From positions 1-36,355 of the forward strand of contig CACIWJ010000003.1 in the NCBI GenBank assembly GCA_902590365.1: DNA of 36,355 nucleotides, read 5' to 3'. A model generated the notes under the pieces. The model was given only the letters and a program-made list of their open reading frames with translations. It did not search any database and was not told the origin of the DNA. The DNA is from an uncultured Pelagibacteraceae bacterium (GTDB taxonomy: Bacteria; Pseudomonadota; Alphaproteobacteria; Pelagibacterales; Pelagibacteraceae). Shown here piece by piece: positions 27,221 to 35,914 of the stretch. A program made the translations under genes and the position numbers. Position 1 is the first letter of the stretch. Every line of letters starts with the position of its first letter.

Positions 27221-27297
27221 TGGTAGCGGGAAGTGGGATCGAACCACTGACCTCGGGCTTATGAGTCCCGCGCTCTAACCAACTGAGCTACCCCGCC
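27221..27297 (-). tRNA. tRNA-Met (anticodon CAT, elongator-like), CCA encoded
   Basis: Minus strand GGCGGGGTAGCTCAGTTGGTTAGAGCGCGGGACTCATAAGCCCGAGGTCAGTGGTTCGATCCCACTTCCCGCTACCA folds as a cloverleaf; loop CTCATAA gives anticodon CAT. Confidence 0.95.
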
Positions 27298-27391
27298 ATT
27301 TAACTTAAATAACGCAGATTTATATTACTTTTTATTTTGATTTCAATCAATGATTTGATTAATAACTATAATAACTAGCTTAAAATTAGAT

Positions 27392-29401
27392 ATGAAAAAA
27401 GTTAAAAAATTTATTTATATATTAATTTTAATATTTATTTCATTAATATTTTTCGAAATAATTTCTATTTCTACAAAATATGTAAATAGATCTACATTTA
27501 ATATTGATGTAAATAATGTTCGAATTCCTCTTATTAAAAAATTAGTTAGAAAAATAGATAATTTTTATGCTTTTTCACTACTTAAATTAAGCAAAAAACA
27601 CCAAGAACATTTAAATCAACAGGATAAAAAATTTGAAGATTTGCCTGAATATAAAACTCTTTCAGCAAAAAAAAATAATTTTACAATAAGTAATTTTAAT
27701 GAAAAAAATAACCTTGATGAATGGAAAAGAAGTCATGGCAATCATTCTTCAAATAGATTTTCAAATTTATCAAAAATTAACTTATCAAATATCAAAAATT
27801 TAGATTTGGTATGGAAATATGAATTTAGTGATATAAATAGAGATATTCAAGCCAACCCTGTTATAGCTAATGGAAAAATATTTACACCTACAACAGGAAA
27901 TAAAGTTATTTCTATAAATGCTGCTACTGGTAAAAAAATTTGGGAATATCAAACTGACTCTACACCTGCTAGGAGGGGTATTCTTTTTTGGTCCTATGAA
28001 AATAAATCTAAAATCTATTTTTGTGCTGAAAAAAATCTAATAAGTTTAAACGCTGAAAATGGTAAATTAGAAAAAAATTTTGGAAAAAATGGGATAGTTA
28101 AATTAAAGAATAGATGTAAAATTTCTCCTGTAATTATAAATAATAACTTGGTAATTGCGACTGTTGAGCCTGCTTTGGAAGTATACAACCTTAATAATGG
28201 AAAACTTCTTTGGAAATACTATTTAAAAAAAAAATCTGAAAAAAAAAGATATGGAGGTAAAAGATATGATTATTCAGGAGGCAATCCTTGGGGTGGCATA
28301 TCTGCCGATACTAAAAGAGGAATTGTATTTATAACAACCGGAAATGCAGGATCTTATTTTAATGGTGTTAACCGACCTGATGATAACAAACATTCAAATT
28401 CTATAATAGCTATAGATATTTTAAATAAAAAAAAATTATGGGATTTTCAAGAAATTAAACATGACATCTGGAATTTTGATATTCCAGCTCCTCCTATTCT
28501 TACATCTATAAGAAAAAATAATATTAATATAGATGTTGTTGTTGCAGTTTCTAAAACCGGTAATACTATAATTTTAGATCGTTTATCCGGTGAACCTATT
28601 TTTGATTTTCGTGAAAAAAAAGCACCTAGATCAAAAATACCTGGCGAAAAAACTTCATACTATCAACCCTTCCTTGATCTTCCTGAACCTTTTTCTAAAC
28701 AATTTTTTTCAAAAAGTGAAATCTCTAATATTTCAACTCAAAGTACCAACTATATAAAAAATAAAATAAAAAATTCAAACTATGGTTTTTTTGAACCACA
28801 TGAAATTGATAAACAAAATATTTTTTTTGGTTTTCATGGTGGGGCGGAATGGATGGGAGCATCTATTAATAATAATGATGGTATGATGTATATTACCTCA
28901 CATAATATTCCTACGGTTGGAAATATTCATGAGGTAGAAAATAAATATAGTTATTATAAATATTATAGTGAGTTTGAAAGATTGCTTGATCAAAATGGTT
29001 ATCCAGGATCAAAACCACCTTGGGGTAATTTAAGTGCATTAGATTTAAATACCGGAAAAATAAAATGGCAGGTACCTTTTGGTGAATATGATGAGTTAAC
29101 AAAAATGGGAATACCATTAACAGGAACTGAAAATTATGGAGGTGCAACTGGTACTGCGGGCAATCTTATATTTGCAACAGGAACTCTGGATAAAAAAATA
29201 AGAGCATTTAACTCTAACAATGGAGAAGAAGTGTGGTCTTACCAGTTGGAATATGTTGGATCAGGACCACCTTCAATTTATTCAATCAATGATGAACAGT
29301 ATATTGTGGTAGCATCTACTGGTAGTTATAGTTTATCAAGTGCTTATAATGTAGATTTTGGTAACTTGTTGTACTGTTTTAAATTAAAAAAAAATGAATA
29401 A
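27392..29401 (+). CDS. Membrane-anchored PQQ-dependent dehydrogenase-like beta-propeller protein
   Basis: N-terminal TM helix; WEYQTDSTPARRGILFW, RPDDNKHSNSIIAIDILNKKKLWDFQEIKHDIWNFDIPAPPIL, PPWGNLSALDLNTGKIKWQVPFG, GGATGTAGNLIFATGTLDKKIRAF. Confidence 0.85.
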   Translation: MKKVKKFIYILILIFISLIFFEIISISTKYVNRSTFNIDVNNVRIPLIKKLVRKIDNFYAFSLLKLSKKHQEHLNQQDKKFEDLPEYKTLSAKKNNFTISNFNEKNNLDEWKRSHGNHSSNRFSNLSKINLSNIKNLDLVWKYEFSDINRDIQANPVIANGKIFTPTTGNKVISINAATGKKIWEYQTDSTPARRGILFWSYENKSKIYFCAEKNLISLNAENGKLEKNFGKNGIVKLKNRCKISPVIINNNLVIATVEPALEVYNLNNGKLLWKYYLKKKSEKKRYGGKRYDYSGGNPWGGISADTKRGIVFITTGNAGSYFNGVNRPDDNKHSNSIIAIDILNKKKLWDFQEIKHDIWNFDIPAPPILTSIRKNNINIDVVVAVSKTGNTIILDRLSGEPIFDFREKKAPRSKIPGEKTSYYQPFLDLPEPFSKQFFSKSEISNISTQSTNYIKNKIKNSNYGFFEPHEIDKQNIFFGFHGGAEWMGASINNNDGMMYITSHNIPTVGNIHEVENKYSYYKYYSEFERLLDQNGYPGSKPPWGNLSALDLNTGKIKWQVPFGEYDELTKMGIPLTGTENYGGATGTAGNLIFATGTLDKKIRAFNSNNGEEVWSYQLEYVGSGPPSIYSINDEQYIVVASTGSYSLSSAYNVDFGNLLYCFKLKKNE

Positions 29402-30239
29402 TTTCAAACTATTTTGTATTACACATAAACCAATAAAAAATATTGAGAAAATTGGTCTTATACCAGCAGGCGTAGGAAAACATAATTTTCCATCAAATTA
29501 TATTATAGAAAATTCAGGAAATAATATTGCAGATAAAAATTTTTGCTATTCAGAAACATCATTTCATTATTGGATCTGGAAAAATTTACTTCCAAAATTA
29601 AATGAAAATGAATGGATAGGAACATGTCAATACAGAAGATATTTTGTAAAAAAAGAATATGCTGATAAAATCCAATACAGTAATAGACAGCAAGGCTTAT
29701 ATGATCTTAACAATATAGAAGATTTAAAATCTATCCTGCAGCTTGAGCCAGAAAAACAATGGAATGATTATGATGTAATTTTATGCAACCCATGGAGCGT
29801 ATCAAATGTAAAAAAAATGAAACTAATTAAAAGAGGTTTTAAATCATTGTTAAAAGACCCATCAATTTTTTTTAATAAAGATAAACAATCTATAAAGCTT
29901 CATTTTGACATGAGTCACGGTCATGGAAATTTAGAAAAAGCTGCAAATTTACTTCCAGAAAAAGACAAAAAAGATTTTATAGCTTATGTTTCATCAAAAA
30001 CATGGCTAATTGGTCATTGTATTTTTATATCAAAAAATAAAAAATTAATGAATGAGTTTTATAGTGATTTATTTTCATGGTTATTTGAGTGTGAAAAAAT
30101 TTTTGGTTTTGATTCCAATAGTTACGATACAAAAAGAATTTACTCATTTCTAACAGAAAGATATATGCCATTCTGGTTCGAAAAATATTCTAAGGTCCTT
30201 ACCTGGCCTTGGGTATATTTTGATATAAGTAAATATTAA
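29394..30239 (+). CDS. DUF4422-like protein (putative glycosyltransferase-like)
   Basis: KLFCITHKPIK, IADKNFCYSETSFHYWIWKNLLPKLNENEWIGTCQYRRYF matches the DUF4422 YWIWKN..GLCHYRRYF pattern. Confidence 0.75.
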   Translation: MNNFKLFCITHKPIKNIEKIGLIPAGVGKHNFPSNYIIENSGNNIADKNFCYSETSFHYWIWKNLLPKLNENEWIGTCQYRRYFVKKEYADKIQYSNRQQGLYDLNNIEDLKSILQLEPEKQWNDYDVILCNPWSVSNVKKMKLIKRGFKSLLKDPSIFFNKDKQSIKLHFDMSHGHGNLEKAANLLPEKDKKDFIAYVSSKTWLIGHCIFISKNKKLMNEFYSDLFSWLFECEKIFGFDSNSYDTKRIYSFLTERYMPFWFEKYSKVLTWPWVYFDISKY

Positions 30240-30349
30240 ATTATTTCTTATTTTTTATAAATTCAAGCAACTTTACTTTGCTATATATTTAATGTAAATT
30301 TTTCTTCTCAAAATGAGTTTTTAGTACTACTTTCTTAATAAAAATCTTT

Positions 30350-31333
30350 ATGAGTATTACTGAATTTAAATTTTCAACTGAAGTGGAAGCTGCTGATATC
30401 TCTAATGCTATTAATAAAAATTATGGCTATGTAATGACCGAATTTTTAGAACTACAAAGAGGATGGTTATTCAGGGCTTATTCTGTTTTTAAAGATTTAG
30501 ATAAATATTTAATTTTAATGAATTTAATAGATAAAACTTTTAAATCATATTCAGAATATTTAATTAAATATAATTTCGATGAATTTTATTCAGTTAAAGA
30601 ATATGAGCTTAAAAAATTCAATATAGTACATGTTGCAAAAGAACTATCAATGTCTAAAGAAACAGCTAGAAGAAAAATTATAGAAATGGAAAAAAATGGT
30701 TTAATTATAAAAAATAAAAAGGCAGTACTTATGCAAAGGCGTGGTTACAATTTACAAAAACCTACTGAATCTATTATACATATTTCAAAGTTTATGTCGA
30801 TTTTATCAAAATTACTTAAAAAAAATAAAGTTGTTAATAATGAAATAACAACAAAAGATTTTGAGACTTTAATAAAAAAAAATTTTACACAGTGTTGGAG
30901 TTATTTTTTAAGTTTTCAAATTGAATATTTAACTGGATTTAAGAAAGAATTTTTTGGTGACTATGAAACCCTCTCTATATGGGCAATGATAGTTTATAAT
31001 CAAAATTTATTTTTTAATAAAAAAATAAATAAAAATAGTGATTCAATTGTTTCGGAAAAATATTTTAAAATGCTAACTTTTTTAGAAGAATCTTTAGGTT
31101 TAAATGCAATGACTATTTCAGATCTTACAGGTATCCCTAGGCCTACTGTTTTAAGAAAGCTTAATAAATTAATTAAAACGAAATGGATATCTAAAGATAA
31201 AAAAGGCTTATACAGAATGATGCCTAGTGAAAAAAATTATAAAGATTTAAATGTATTAAGACTTAAAAATGTTAACAAACTTTCTTACATGGTATCTAAA
31301 ATTTATAACACTGCCAGGTTTATTAAAACCTAA
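30350..31333 (+). CDS. Putative transcriptional regulator with two winged-HTH-like segments
   Basis: VAKELSMSKETARRKIIEMEKNGLI (internal) and ISDLTGIPRPTVLRKLNKLIKTKWISK (C-terminal) both read as HTH. Confidence 0.7.
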   Translation: MSITEFKFSTEVEAADISNAINKNYGYVMTEFLELQRGWLFRAYSVFKDLDKYLILMNLIDKTFKSYSEYLIKYNFDEFYSVKEYELKKFNIVHVAKELSMSKETARRKIIEMEKNGLIIKNKKAVLMQRRGYNLQKPTESIIHISKFMSILSKLLKKNKVVNNEITTKDFETLIKKNFTQCWSYFLSFQIEYLTGFKKEFFGDYETLSIWAMIVYNQNLFFNKKINKNSDSIVSEKYFKMLTFLEESLGLNAMTISDLTGIPRPTVLRKLNKLIKTKWISKDKKGLYRMMPSEKNYKDLNVLRLKNVNKLSYMVSKIYNTARFIKT

Positions 31334-31363
31334 GAATATTTAAATTAAATATATGCTATTACG

Positions 31364-31585
31364 TTATAGAGATGCGATTACGCCAGTAATCAAAATTACT
31401 GATGCAATCAAACTTAGAAAAATTATATTTTCTTTTTTTTCTTTCTTTTTTTCTTCTCTTACCCTGTCCATTAAAACATTGATATCAACTTTATGTGTAT
31501 CTGATTTTCTTGATTTTTTTTCTTCATCAGCATAACCAATAGCTTGGTCATGTGTTAAATTCGATGACATTTGTTCTGTTGACAT
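31364..31585 (-). CDS. Small protein with C-terminal transmembrane helix, unknown function
   Basis: 73 aa; charged Lys/Glu-rich N-terminal half, C-terminal IIFLSLIASVILITGVIASL. Confidence 0.7.
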   Translation of the reverse strand: MSTEQMSSNLTHDQAIGYADEEKKSRKSDTHKVDINVLMDRVREEKKKEKKENIIFLSLIASVILITGVIASL

Positions 31586-31595
31586 ATCGCGTTAC

Positions 31596-31642
31596 CCTAG
31601 AATTGATTAAACCATGCAAAACGAATCAGTGCAAGTTCTAGG
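31596..31642 (-). promoter_or_regulatory. Candidate structured 5' leader of the 73-aa protein gene
   Basis: Minus-strand arms CCTAGAA(C)TTG (31642-31632) and CAATTCTAGG (31605-31596): 10 bp with one bulge, ending 10 nt before the ATG. Confidence 0.55.
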
Positions 31643-31688
31643 TTGCTCAATTTGAGTTTAGAGCCAAAATTATTTGCTCATATTGAGT
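31643..31688. promoter_or_regulatory. Paired imperfect-palindrome sites (candidate operators)
   Basis: TTGCTCAATTTGAGT (31643-31657) and TTGCTCATATTGAGT (31674-31688): 13/15 identical, 31 bp apart. Confidence 0.5.
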
Positions 31689-31696
31689 ACTCGCGT

Positions 31697-34141
31697 TTAA
31701 ATTGATTTAAAATTTTTTTGATTTAATGATTTAGGCTGTAATTCTGCAGTATATTTAGTTTTAGCAACTTCAATATAAAGTTTTTTATTCTTTAGATCTT
31801 CCTTTAATAAATCCACTGAAACATAGCCGAAAGCCAAATTTTTCTTAAAATTGAATGAATAATTTCCAGATGTTGTTCTTCCAATTATTTTGTCTTCTAA
31901 ATAAATAGGCTCATCATGCAACATTAGAGGTTCACCAGGTTTAGAATTTTGTAATGTAAGTGTTATGAATTTTTTTGATAGAGTTTTATCTTTAATTTTT
32001 AATAGTGCTTTCTTTCCTACAAAATCAGTATTTTTTTTATAACTTATAGTAAATTGAAGACCAGCTTGATATTGATTTTCTTCTGGTGATATATCGTGAC
32101 CCCAGTGTAAATATCCACTTTCCATTCTCATTGTATCCATAGCAAGCATTCCACAATTACAAATATTAAATTCTTTTCCAATATCAATTATTAAATTATA
32201 AATTTCCTTAGAGTCTTTAATATCCATGTAAAGTTCCCATCCTAATTCACCCACATAAGATAGTCTTTGAGCCCAAATTTCTTTATCTTTTATTATAAAT
32301 TTTTTAGCCGTTCCAAATTTAAAATTTTCATTAGATAAATCATCTTTAGATAACTTTGACATTAAATTTCTACTTTTTGGTCCAAATACTCCTAGACAAG
32401 CTATTTCATCTGTTACATCCTTAAACTCCACATCTTTTGATAAATGCTTTAAAATATGAAATTTATCACGTTCTCTATTAGCTGCTGAAGTTATTATTCT
32501 AAAATAATCTTTATCAATACAAACAACAGTTAAATCAGTTTCTATTCCAGCATCTTCATTAAGCATCTGTGTATAAGTTGTTTTTCCTATTATATTTTTT
32601 ATATTTGCAGTACAAATTTTTTGTAACTCAATATGAGTTTTTTCTCCTTTTAAATCGTATTTTGAAAACGCAGTAAGATCAAATAACCCAACATTTTCTC
32701 TTGCATTTTTTGTTTCAAATTCTACTGATGGGTACCAGTTTTGGTAATTATAACTATATTTAAACTCTGATTTTTCATTGTTTAATGCAAACCACATTGG
32801 TCTTTCATAACCTGAGGAAACTCCAAAACAAGCACCAGCTTTTTTTAAATCTTCATGATAAGGAAGTAATTTTTGATTTCTTGATGTTTTATGTTGTTTA
32901 TATGGCCAGTGCATTCCATATAGATCACCTAATGTCTCTGTAATTCTTTCTTTTATAAAATCTATTTTTGAATGAAAATTTTGAAATCTTTTAATATCAT
33001 AAATAAATAAGTCTTCATTAATATGGCCCTTCATCATCCATTCAGCTGTTACTTTTCCAACCCCTCCTCCGCTTCCAATTCCGATACTATTTAAACCACA
33101 GCATGCAAATAAATTTTTTAAACCAGGAACTTCACCTAATAATGTATTTGTATCTGGTGTAAACGACTCAGGACCTGCAAAAAATTTTCTAATTCCAGCT
33201 TTTTCTAAAATTGGAACTCTTTTTAAAGCAGCTTCTAAATAAGGTTCAAAATGCTCAAAATTTTCTGGAAATTCTCCAAATGAAAAATCGTTAGGAACTC
33301 TATTGGTTTTATTAAATGCAGGAATTGATTTACCTTCAAATATTCCAATTAACATTTTTCCAGCGTCTTCTTTTAAATATAGACTGTCATCAAAGTCTCT
33401 TAAAACTGGAATATCTTTTGGTAGTTCTTTAATTCCTTCTGTAATAACGTAAAAATGTTCCGCAGGATATAATGGAATACTAAGACCTATATCTTCTCCT
33501 ATTTGTCTTGACCACATTCCTGTTGCAAGAACTATATATTCACATTCAATAGTTTTGCCATTTGCTATTACTCCTGCAACTCTTCCATTTTTTTTAATTA
33601 TTTTTTCTACAGGAGATTTCTCAAAAATCTGAGCTCCTTCTTTTTTTGCTGCTTTTGCAAGTAAATTTGTAACACCAATTGGGTCCGCTTGACCATCTCC
33701 TGGCATAAAAATACCTCCCAAAATATTTTTTTCATTAATTATGGGATATATTTTTTTTATCTGTTCAATATTTAAAACTTCTACATTTACATCAAATAAC
33801 TGTGCTGTTGTTGCTTGTCTTTTAAGTTCTTCCCATCTTCCATTAGTTGTGGCAATTGATAATGCGCCGTTTAATTTTAAACCACTTGAAAAATCTAAAT
33901 CTTTTTCTAGCTTTTTATATAATTCTAAAGAATATTTTCTAATCTTCGTTATTGCTGCTGAAGGTCCTAACTGACTAACAAGACCTGCTGCATGCCAAGT
34001 TGTACCTGAGGTCAGTTGATCTCTTTCTAATAATATTGTGTCTTTCCATCCAAATTTTGCTAAATGATATGCTGTTGAACAACCAGCTACACCACCTCCT
34101 ATTACAATAACTTTACAACCATTCGGTAATTCTTTTTTCAT
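31697..34141 (-). CDS. FAD-dependent oxidoreductase fused to GcvT-like domain (dimethylglycine/sarcosine dehydrogenase family)
   Basis: VIVIGGGVAGCSTAYHLAKFGWKDTILLERDQLTSGTTWHAAGLV; C-terminal GcvT-like LSYVGELGWELYMDIKD, GYVSVDLL; 814 aa. Confidence 0.9.
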   Translation of the reverse strand: MKKELPNGCKVIVIGGGVAGCSTAYHLAKFGWKDTILLERDQLTSGTTWHAAGLVSQLGPSAAITKIRKYSLELYKKLEKDLDFSSGLKLNGALSIATTNGRWEELKRQATTAQLFDVNVEVLNIEQIKKIYPIINEKNILGGIFMPGDGQADPIGVTNLLAKAAKKEGAQIFEKSPVEKIIKKNGRVAGVIANGKTIECEYIVLATGMWSRQIGEDIGLSIPLYPAEHFYVITEGIKELPKDIPVLRDFDDSLYLKEDAGKMLIGIFEGKSIPAFNKTNRVPNDFSFGEFPENFEHFEPYLEAALKRVPILEKAGIRKFFAGPESFTPDTNTLLGEVPGLKNLFACCGLNSIGIGSGGGVGKVTAEWMMKGHINEDLFIYDIKRFQNFHSKIDFIKERITETLGDLYGMHWPYKQHKTSRNQKLLPYHEDLKKAGACFGVSSGYERPMWFALNNEKSEFKYSYNYQNWYPSVEFETKNARENVGLFDLTAFSKYDLKGEKTHIELQKICTANIKNIIGKTTYTQMLNEDAGIETDLTVVCIDKDYFRIITSAANRERDKFHILKHLSKDVEFKDVTDEIACLGVFGPKSRNLMSKLSKDDLSNENFKFGTAKKFIIKDKEIWAQRLSYVGELGWELYMDIKDSKEIYNLIIDIGKEFNICNCGMLAMDTMRMESGYLHWGHDISPEENQYQAGLQFTISYKKNTDFVGKKALLKIKDKTLSKKFITLTLQNSKPGEPLMLHDEPIYLEDKIIGRTTSGNYSFNFKKNLAFGYVSVDLLKEDLKNKKLYIEVAKTKYTAELQPKSLNQKNFKSI

Positions 34142-35446
34142 TTAGATTTCACTTTTAGCAATTATTTTCTCAAAAAGTAATCTGGTAAATATGCCTATGT
34201 TTAAAAAAGGTTGTGGTGGTAACCAGATTGGTTGTTTTTTACTTTGAATTATTGAAATTTCTTCCGAATTTTCTTCTTCTGCCATTAGTGCAATTTGCTC
34301 ACCAAATAGTGTGCCAACTCCTATTCCTGAACCATTATAACAACCAGCAACAAAAATATTTGTATCAATTTTTTCAAATATTTGAGAACTATTTCCGCTT
34401 CTACAAACAATTCCAGACCAACTTGAATTAATAATATCTTTTGCTAATGTTGGAAATCTTTTTTCAATCCCAATCCTATGAAAATAAATTCTTTTATTTA
34501 ATTCTTTTTTAGACATACTGTTAGGATTTCTTAACTCTGCAGTATTTCTAATTAAAATTCTTCTATCTTTAGTCATCCTAACAGTTGCTCCCATTGGTCT
34601 AATTGGTAATACTCCCCACTCTTTTGGTTCACCTATAGATTTAAACTCTTTTTCATTTAAGGGTCTTGTCATGCTAGCTGTAAGTGTAATAGGAAAATTA
34701 TATCTTTTTTTAATACCTAGATTGCTTAAAAAACCATTGGTACAAAAAATAATTTTTTTAGTTTTAATATTATTTTTTTCAAATGAACAATCTATATTTT
34801 CATTTGATTTATTCCATTTTAACAAAGTAGTATTTTCGAATAATCTTACATTTTCAGGTAAAGCATTTACCATAGCTCTAATCAATTTACCTGGATTTAA
34901 TAATATTCCACCATTAGTAAAAACGCCAACCTTATAAAAATTTGTTCCTAATTTTTTTTTAAGATCCTTTTGATAGAGAATTGTATTTTCAAAGTTCAAT
35001 TTTTTTAACAGATCACTAAAATTTTTTGCTTTACCTTCATCTTCTAATCTCGATGAAGCAAAATATTTACCACATTCATTCCAATCACAATCCACTTGAT
35101 ACTCATTATTAAATTTTTTAACTGCTTTAATACCTAACTTATATATTTGAGCTTTCTTTTTATAATTAGAAATATCTTTATCTGAAGTAAAACCGTCATT
35201 TAAAGTTGTATCAACTAAATATCCAGAGTTTCTGCTGCTAGCACCTTCTCCTGCCAATTGTGCATCAACTAAAATAATTTTTTTATTTTTAGCAATTTGT
35301 CCTAATTTTCTTGCAGCAGATAATCCAGTAAAACCAGCGCCAACTATTAAATAATCACAACTTAGATCGTTATTCAGTTTTCTGATATTTGATCTTTGAT
35401 TTTTATAATCAATCCATCCACAGGAGTTATCATTAAAAATTTTCAT
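34142..35446 (-). CDS. DAO-family FAD-dependent oxidoreductase
   Basis: DYLIVGAGFTGLSAARKLGQ, LVDAQLAGEGASSRNSGYLVD, C-terminal NIFVAGCYNGSGIGVGTLFGEQIA. Confidence 0.88.
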   Translation of the reverse strand: MKIFNDNSCGWIDYKNQRSNIRKLNNDLSCDYLIVGAGFTGLSAARKLGQIAKNKKIILVDAQLAGEGASSRNSGYLVDTTLNDGFTSDKDISNYKKKAQIYKLGIKAVKKFNNEYQVDCDWNECGKYFASSRLEDEGKAKNFSDLLKKLNFENTILYQKDLKKKLGTNFYKVGVFTNGGILLNPGKLIRAMVNALPENVRLFENTTLLKWNKSNENIDCSFEKNNIKTKKIIFCTNGFLSNLGIKKRYNFPITLTASMTRPLNEKEFKSIGEPKEWGVLPIRPMGATVRMTKDRRILIRNTAELRNPNSMSKKELNKRIYFHRIGIEKRFPTLAKDIINSSWSGIVCRSGNSSQIFEKIDTNIFVAGCYNGSGIGVGTLFGEQIALMAEEENSEEISIIQSKKQPIWLPPQPFLNIGIFTRLLFEKIIAKSEI

Positions 35447-35472
35447 AAATTTTTATGATAATTTTAAATATA

Positions 35473-35913
35473 TTAAATCATTTGTAATCCAACACCTGTT
35501 TTTGGGTAAGTGTAAAGATTATAATTTGCAGTTAATTCATCACCAGGTTTGACATCTTTTATTGTTACCATAAACATAAATTTTGCATCAATTTTTTCAT
35601 GTAAATTGTAATACATGTTTTCTCTATCGGTTTTTCCATCTTTTATCTGTTTGCCGGTCTTACTTGGATCTATGATATCTCCAAACTTTAATCTTGGCAG
35701 AAAATCTGAAACCATTCTTATTACTGTTGGATTGTTTGAGTGATTATAAAAGCCACCTAAGGGGGTTCTTATATATTTATTCTCAAATTGTTCATCTCTA
35801 ATATGCGTTACTCCAATAAATGAATTTATTTTTATATCAATAGTAGAAAATAAACCTAAACCTTCGATTGGAGAATTTTTAATAGTTAGTCCGTTGGGTA
35901 AAGGTCTATACAT
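35473..35913 (-). CDS. SET domain-containing protein (putative lysine methyltransferase)
   Basis: SPIEGLGLFSTIDIKINSFIG, GGFYNHSNNPT (NHSxxP-type), VKPGDELTANYNLY (GEELTxxY-type). Confidence 0.75.
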   Translation of the reverse strand: MYRPLPNGLTIKNSPIEGLGLFSTIDIKINSFIGVTHIRDEQFENKYIRTPLGGFYNHSNNPTVIRMVSDFLPRLKFGDIIDPSKTGKQIKDGKTDRENMYYNLHEKIDAKFMFMVTIKDVKPGDELTANYNLYTYPKTGVGLQMI

Positions 35914-35914
35914 T

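Noticed and set aside
22467-31333. Mobile genomic island integrated at tRNA-Met
   Set aside because: Glycan genes and the tRNA are close together, but I see no integrase, no direct repeat of the tRNA 3' end, and housekeeping guaC sits beside the tRNA.
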